From Marinobacter sp. LA51 (GTDB lineage Bacteria; Pseudomonadota; Gammaproteobacteria; Pseudomonadales; Oleiphilaceae), in contig NZ_AP028070.1 in assembly GCF_030297175.1 (NCBI RefSeq), forward strand, positions 2,294,001 to 2,358,000: a DNA stretch of 64,000 nt, given 5' to 3'. Below, one piece after another: positions 59,657 through 64,000 of the stretch (the first letter of the stretch is position 1; each line of letters opens with the position of its first letter). A program made the translations under genes and the position numbers. Below the pieces are notes generated by a model. The model searched no databases. It had not been told where the DNA came from and saw nothing but the letters and a program-made list of their open reading frames with translations.

Positions 59657-60720
59657 GAATCTCCGTTGTTGCTGTTCGAATCGTTCTGGGTCGCCGGCGA
59701 TGACCGGTAGTCCTTACGACGATTGAGTTGGAACTCACGAACGGCCTTCTGGTGCTCCGCGAGTGTTCGGGAAAACTTGTGAGTGCCGTCGCCTCGGGCG
59801 ACGAAATAAAGTGCATCACCGTCGTCTGGGTGCAGCGCGGCATGAATCGCCTCTCGGCCGGGCAGCGCGATCGGGGTCGGCGGTAGGCCATCAATGCGAT
59901 AGGTGTTGTACGGAGTATGGGTCCGCAGGTCGCTCTTGCCGATCCTGCCTTTGTAGCTGTCACCCATGCCGTAGATAACGGTTGGATCGGTTTGCAGCCG
60001 CATACCTTTTTGCAGACGCCGTACAAACACACCGGCAACCTGATCTCGCTCATGTGTCGCGCCGGTTTCGCGCTCAACAATGGAGGCCATGATCAGTGCT
60101 TCGTAAGGCGAACTGTAGGGCAAGTCCGGCTCACGCTCGGCCCACTCTTCCGCCAGGGCGTCTTCCATGGTGTCGAACGCCCGCTGGAGCAAATCCAGGT
60201 CTGATTCGGTGCTGGCAAACAGGTAGGTATCCGGGAAGAAACGCCCTTCCGGATGTTCGCCTTCAGCGCCGACGGCCTTCATGATTTCGGCATCTGTCCA
60301 GTCGTTCGTCACCTGCTCCAGACGCTCAGAGCGCGCCAGCGCCGCGCGCATGTCGCTGAAGGTCCAGCCTTCGATGAACTGCACTGACCAATGCTTGGTA
60401 TCACCGGCGACCATAACGGCAAGCATGTCCAGCGGTGCCATGCCGCTGGTGAACTCGTACTCACCGGCTTTGATTCTTGCCTGCTCCGGATACAGCCGTC
60501 CATGCACCCGCAGCCACAGGCTCTGCTCAACCAGCCCTTCCTGCTCCAGCATGCGCGCCACTTGGCCAAAAGCCGTGCCATTGGGCAGGCTGAACAACAT
60601 CGGCTCATCGAGAGCCACGGGCTGCTTTAGGGTTTGCAGGCCCTGCCAGGCCCAAAGCCCGGTACCTGCCGCTATCAAAACCATCACGCAAACCAAGGCT
60701 GTCAGTAACTTCTTGAGCAA
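59653..60720 (-). CDS. mltG: Endolytic murein transglycosylase MltG
   Basis: Inner-membrane YceG-family lytic transglycosylase that cleaves nascent glycan strands. The 355-residue protein has one N-terminal membrane helix (about 5-25, [21 protein letters not shown]). A LysM-like region precedes the catalytic domain, with the active-site Glu in [51 protein letters not shown] and [19 protein letters not shown] are characteristic. It lies five bases from pabC and overlaps tmk, so all are cotranscribed. Confidence 0.95.
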   Translation of the reverse strand: MLKKLLTALVCVMVLIAAGTGLWAWQGLQTLKQPVALDEPMLFSLPNGTAFGQVARMLEQEGLVEQSLWLRVHGRLYPEQARIKAGEYEFTSGMAPLDMLAVMVAGDTKHWSVQFIEGWTFSDMRAALARSERLEQVTNDWTDAEIMKAVGAEGEHPEGRFFPDTYLFASTESDLDLLQRAFDTMEDALAEEWAEREPDLPYSSPYEALIMASIVERETGATHERDQVAGVFVRRLQKGMRLQTDPTVIYGMGDSYKGRIGKSDLRTHTPYNTYRIDGLPPTPIALPGREAIHAALHPDDGDALYFVARGDGTHKFSRTLAEHQKAVREFQLNRRKDYRSSPATQNDSNSNNGDS

Positions 60721-60725
60721 GGGAA

Positions 60726-61541
60726 TTATTCCAGTAGATCGAGAGGATGGACGATTGTCGCAAGTCCGCTATCGACAGGCAAATCCTGATCCGCAAAACA
60801 CCGCACCGGCACAAGGCCGAACACGCTGTTGAGCAGGAAAAGTCCCTGGCAGTCGGGACCGGTCGCATCGGCAATGGTCAGCGGCCGCTCCAACACAGAT
60901 TCGCCGCGCTCACGCAGACGCTCCAGCAACCACTCCCGCATGACACCGGCCACGGCCAGAGCTGAAACCGGCGGTGTTACCCAGCCTTCGCGGGTCTTGA
61001 GCAGCAGATTGGTGCGGGTGCCCTCAATCAGGTAACCGTCGCGATTCGACATGATCACTTCAAAGAGCCCGTCGTGCAGCTGACGGGCGGCCATCACCTG
61101 CTCGAGTCGATTGAGGGATTTGATGCCAGCGAACATCGGATTAACCGACAGCGATACTGATGAAAAATCCGCAACCACACCCTCAGCGTCAGGTGCAGGC
61201 GGCAGCGGACCGGCAGATACCAGGAGGTTCGGGCGCATCTTGTCATCCGGGCGATAACCACGCCCACCAGCGCCCCGAGTCAGAGTCAGCTTCAGCACCC
61301 AGCCATTCTCGAAGCTGTCGGCCCAGCGCTGTGCAGCTTGAACGCACACACCTCTGAGCTCCTCACGAGACACTTCGATACCCAGGCGGGCGGCGTCACG
61401 GACCAGGCGCATGAGATGTCGGGACAGAAGAACGCCCTGCTGCCCCTGCATCCGGACGGTCTCAAACAAACCATCGCCGTAGGCAAGGCCCCGGTCATTG
61501 GCCGGTAGTCCGCCTTCGTCGGCCCAGAACAGATTGAGCAT
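60726..61541 (-). CDS. pabC: Aminodeoxychorismate lyase
   Basis: PLP enzyme that makes p-aminobenzoate for folate. The 271-residue class IV aminotransferase fold has NDRGLAYGDGLFETVRM at its start, the PLP Lys in FAGIKSLNRLEQVMA, and the SNRDGYLIEGTRTNLLL segment. It sits between fabF and mltG in the conserved order. Confidence 0.93.
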   Translation of the reverse strand: MLNLFWADEGGLPANDRGLAYGDGLFETVRMQGQQGVLLSRHLMRLVRDAARLGIEVSREELRGVCVQAAQRWADSFENGWVLKLTLTRGAGGRGYRPDDKMRPNLLVSAGPLPPAPDAEGVVADFSSVSLSVNPMFAGIKSLNRLEQVMAARQLHDGLFEVIMSNRDGYLIEGTRTNLLLKTREGWVTPPVSALAVAGVMREWLLERLRERGESVLERPLTIADATGPDCQGLFLLNSVFGLVPVRCFADQDLPVDSGLATIVHPLDLLE

Positions 61542-61549
61542 GAGTTGGC

Positions 61550-62797
61550 TCAGTCCTCGTAACGGCGGAAAATCAGCGTGCCGTTGGTGCCGCCAAAGCC
61601 GAAGGAATTGGAGAGCGCAATGCGAACATCCGAATTACGGCTCTTGTTGGCCACGAAATCCAGATCACAACCCTCATCGGGGTTATCCAGATTGATGGTC
61701 GGCGGCAACAGGCCGTCGCGGATTGCCAGAACAGAGAAGATGCCTTCTACGGCCCCGGCCGCGCCCAGCAAATGGCCAGTCATTGATTTAGTGCTGCTCA
61801 TGGCCAGTTTGTTGGCATGGTCCCCAAAGACCGATTTCACCGCCGCCACTTCAGCAACGTCGCCAACTTGGGTTGAGGTGCCATGGGCGTTGATGTAATC
61901 AACCTCGTCCGGGCTCAGGCCAGCATCGCGCAGAGCATTTTTCATGGAACGGGCAGCGCCTTCCCCGCTCGCGGGCGGAGCGGTAATGTGGTGGGCATCA
62001 TCGCTCATGCCAAAGCCGACCACTTCACCGTAAATGGTGGCACCACGTTTCTTGGCGTGTTCGAGATCTTCCAGGACCACCACACCAGCACCGTCACTCA
62101 GAACAAAGCCGTCTCGCTCGCGATCCCAGGGCCGGCTTGCCTTCTCGGGTTCATCGTTGCGCGTGGACAATGCCCGGGCAGCAGAAAACGCGGCGATCCC
62201 GGTGCGGGTGGTTGCCATCTCGGAGCCACCGGCGAGCATCACGTCGGCATCGCCGTAAGCGATGGTTCTGGCGGCGTAGCCAATATTGTGAGTGCCCGTG
62301 GTGCAGGCAGTTACGATGGCAATGTTGGGACCGCGATAGCCAAAGCGAATCCCGGCATTTCCGGAAATCATGTTGATAACCGAGGCGGGAACGAAGAACG
62401 GTGACACCTTGCGGGGCCCGGACTTGTCCATGGTCAGCACATTCTTTTCAATGTACTCTAGACCACCAATGCCAGAGCCAATGGCGATACCGACCCGGTC
62501 CTTGTCCAGCGCGTCGTAATCATCCAGACCGCTGTCGTCCACGGCCTGTTGGGCGGCAATCAAACCGTAATGGATGAAGGCGTCGAGCTTTCGGGCTTCC
62601 TTGGTGGACAGCCAGGGCTCAAGGTCAAGATCCTTGATGGCGCCGCCAATCCGGGTGTTGTACTCGGAGGCGTCAAAGCGCTCGATATTACCGATGCCGC
62701 TACGGCCTTCCCGTACGCCCTCCCAGGAACTTTTTACGTCGTTGCCCAATGGAGACAACATACCCATACCTGTGATGACAACCCGTCGTTTACTCAT
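61550..62797 (-). CDS. fabF: 3-oxoacyl-ACP synthase II
   Basis: Elongating condensing enzyme of fatty acid synthesis. The 415-residue product begins [20 protein letters not shown]. Its catalytic triad is Cys in [12 protein letters not shown], His in [11 protein letters not shown] and His in [17 protein letters not shown] at 62809 with its own AAGGA is an alternative start. Downstream of acpP, with a terminator-like hairpin between. Confidence 0.95.
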   Translation of the reverse strand: MSKRRVVITGMGMLSPLGNDVKSSWEGVREGRSGIGNIERFDASEYNTRIGGAIKDLDLEPWLSTKEARKLDAFIHYGLIAAQQAVDDSGLDDYDALDKDRVGIAIGSGIGGLEYIEKNVLTMDKSGPRKVSPFFVPASVINMISGNAGIRFGYRGPNIAIVTACTTGTHNIGYAARTIAYGDADVMLAGGSEMATTRTGIAAFSAARALSTRNDEPEKASRPWDRERDGFVLSDGAGVVVLEDLEHAKKRGATIYGEVVGFGMSDDAHHITAPPASGEGAARSMKNALRDAGLSPDEVDYINAHGTSTQVGDVAEVAAVKSVFGDHANKLAMSSTKSMTGHLLGAAGAVEGIFSVLAIRDGLLPPTINLDNPDEGCDLDFVANKSRNSDVRIALSNSFGFGGTNGTLIFRRYED

Positions 62798-62863
62798 AAA
62801 GCCTTTCACCTGATCCTTTTACAAGTGCGTCCGATCACCGATTGAACCTGAATTCCAACCAAT

Positions 62864-62899
62864 AAAAAAGCCGCCCTTAGTTTAGAAACAAGGACGGCT
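62864..62899 (-). terminator. Terminator-like hairpin between acpP and fabF
   Basis: AGCCGCCCTT (62869-62878) pairs with AAGGACGGCT (62890-62899) with one mismatch. On the minus strand six T follow. It should stop part of transcription after acpP, letting acpP be expressed above fabF. Confidence 0.75.
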
Positions 62900-62928
62900 T
62901 CTTGCCTGGCTTTTACTACTGCAGAGTA

Positions 62929-63162
62929 TCAGGTGTGCGCGACAATGTAGTCAATCGCGTCCTGAACACTGGCCAGCTTCTCGGCTTCTTCGTCGGGAAT
63001 CTCAGTTTCAAATTCCTCTTCCAGTGCCATTACCAGCTCAACGGTGTCCAGTGAGTCAGCGCCAAGATCCTCTACAAAAGAAGATGTGTTCTGAACTTCG
63101 GACTCTTTAACGCCCAACTGTTCACAAACAATCTTCTTAACGCGCTCTTCAACTGTACTCAT
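62929..63162 (-). CDS. acpP: Acyl carrier protein
   Basis: The 77-residue carrier of fatty acid synthesis. The phosphopantetheine Ser is in [20 protein letters not shown] (about residue 37). ATG 63162 has GAGG at good distance and matches the [18 protein letters not shown] start of relatives. A GTTTAA-T-TTAAAC palindrome lies upstream at 63207-63219, possibly in the promoter. Confidence 0.97.
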   Translation of the reverse strand: MSTVEERVKKIVCEQLGVKESEVQNTSSFVEDLGADSLDTVELVMALEEEFETEIPDEEAEKLASVQDAIDYIVAHT

Positions 63163-63294
63163 AATGTCCTCACTTTGTGTGTCAACCAAGCAACTTTGTG
63201 CTGCAAGTTTAATTTAAACCCCACCTGCAAACAAGCAGGGATTCGGTCAAACATGTTGTGTGACAAGGGCTTGCGTACAAGCAGCCGCCCCAGT

Positions 63295-64000
63295 CTATCC
63301 CATGTACATTCCGCCGTTCACGTGGATGGTCTCGCCACTCACGTATCCGGCTGCATCTGATGCCAGGAAGGCAACCACGGCTGCCACTTCTTCCGGCTCA
63401 CCCAGACGACCCGCGGGTATGATTTCCAGCATAGTCTCACGCTGCTTGTCGTCCAGTTTTTTCGTCATATCGGTGTCGATAAACCCGGGAGCCACACAGT
63501 TGGCGGTAATACCCCGATTCGACATTTCTTTAGCCAGGCTACGGGTAAAGCCCTCTACGCCTGCCTTGGCAGCGCAATAGTTACCTTGCCCGGGATTGCC
63601 CATGCCTGCTACCACGGAGCTGATATTGATAATCCGCCCCCACTTGGCTTTGGCCATGCCACGCAGCACCGCCTTGCTGGTGCGGTACACGCTGGACAAG
63701 TTGGTTTCCAGAACCGCCGCCCAATCGTCTTCCTTCAGGCGCATCAGCAGGTTATCGCGGGTGATGCCAGCGTTGTTGACCAGAATCTGAGGCGCGCCAG
63801 AATTGCTGGCAATTTCCTTCAACCCGGCATCAACGCTTTCGGCCTCGGCAACGTTCATCACGATACCGTAGCCTTTCAGGCCCGCGGCCTTGAGATCGTT
63901 GGAAATGGTTTCGGCACCTTCTGCACTGGTAGCCGTGCCGATCACTTCAGCACCCTGCTCTGCCAGCGCCCGGGCAATGGCCTTGCCAATGCCACGAGTT
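63295..64000 (-). CDS. fabG: 3-oxoacyl-ACP reductase, N-terminus cut by the window edge
   Basis: NADPH-dependent reductase of fatty acid synthesis. About 235 residues are visible, ending YVSGETIHVNGGMYMG. It has the cofactor motif remnant RGIGKAIARALAEQGAEVIG at the edge, the NNAGITRDNLLMRL segment, the catalytic Ser (NISSVVAGMG), and YCAAKAGVEGFTRSLAKE with Tyr and Lys. About a dozen N-terminal residues lie beyond 64000. Upstream of acpP on the same strand. Confidence 0.96.
   Translation of the reverse strand, partial: TRGIGKAIARALAEQGAEVIGTATSAEGAETISNDLKAAGLKGYGIVMNVAEAESVDAGLKEIASNSGAPQILVNNAGITRDNLLMRLKEDDWAAVLETNLSSVYRTSKAVLRGMAKAKWGRIINISSVVAGMGNPGQGNYCAAKAGVEGFTRSLAKEMSNRGITANCVAPGFIDTDMTKKLDDKQRETMLEIIPAGRLGEPEEVAAVVAFLASDAAGYVSGETIHVNGGMYMG

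Noticed and set aside
1..64000. CRISPR arrays, phage genes, toxin-antitoxin pairs or restriction systems
   Set aside because: No regularly spaced repeats and no recognisable defence proteins were found on reading both strands.

Overview
The window looks like a chromosomal core segment of a marine gammaproteobacterium, most probably Marinobacter or a close relative. This rests on moderately high GC, a HexR-controlled Entner-Doudoroff set, an AapJQMP amino-acid transporter, and a block from lpxH to ppiD whose gene order I recall from Pseudomonas aeruginosa (PA1792-PA1805). No sequence search was run, so the genus is an inference. There are no rRNA genes, CRISPR arrays, prophages or intact insertion sequences. 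Fifty-two protein genes are called with good support, two of them cut by the window edges (glpK and fabG), plus one small doubtful gene, four tRNAs and one internally deleted transposon relic.

Layout. (1) 1-4155: glycerol use (glpK, glpR, glpD). (2) 4217-5631: an Fe-S uracil-DNA glycosylase-like protein and a nitroreductase. (3) 5686-16846: glucose catabolism through the Entner-Doudoroff route, arranged as edd-glk, gap, pyk, zwf-pgl-eda and the regulator hexR, followed by a maltoporin-family sugar porin. The octamer TTTACTAC or its complement recurs in the edd/gap and zwf/hexR control regions and is the best candidate HexR half-site. (4) 16915-17023: a 109-base element with 27-base terminal inverted repeats (23 of 27 matching) and the first codons of an IS3-type orfA. 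(5) 17115-25693: the proteostasis string ppiD-hupB-lon-clpX-clpP-tig. (6) 26002-26582: a Pro-Arg-His-Leu tRNA operon with a clear promoter and terminator. (7) 26680-35925: folD, malate synthase G, cysS-glnS, a two-receiver diguanylate cyclase, ppiB and lpxH.

(8) 35974-40230: the aapJQMP operon read from a well-formed sigma-54 promoter, with nested palindromes about 125 bases upstream that look like an enhancer. (9) 40433-46703: a lipoprotein with a lysozyme-like motif, a ketopantoate reductase family protein, a membrane-fused PQQ-type sugar dehydrogenase, the fpr/finR divergent pair, and miaE. (10) 46901-49495: acnB. (11) 49570-58978: an accessory-looking transport block with an MDR oxidoreductase, a TSUP exporter, a TAXI-TRAP transporter, two PutP-type symporters and an AraC regulator. 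(12) 59018-64000: the fabG-acpP-fabF-pabC-mltG-tmk string. holB, which usually follows tmk, is absent, so the transport block seems to sit at a rearrangement point.

Together the genes describe a cell that takes up sugars, glycerol, polar amino acids, proline-like solutes and carboxylic acids. It feeds them through the Entner-Doudoroff route, the TCA cycle (acnB) and the glyoxylate shunt (glcB). I found no clearly new multi-gene defence or metabolic system. The most novel-looking items are the miniature IS3 derivative, the lysozyme-like lipoprotein, the small gene coupled to folD and the sigma-54/palindrome control region.
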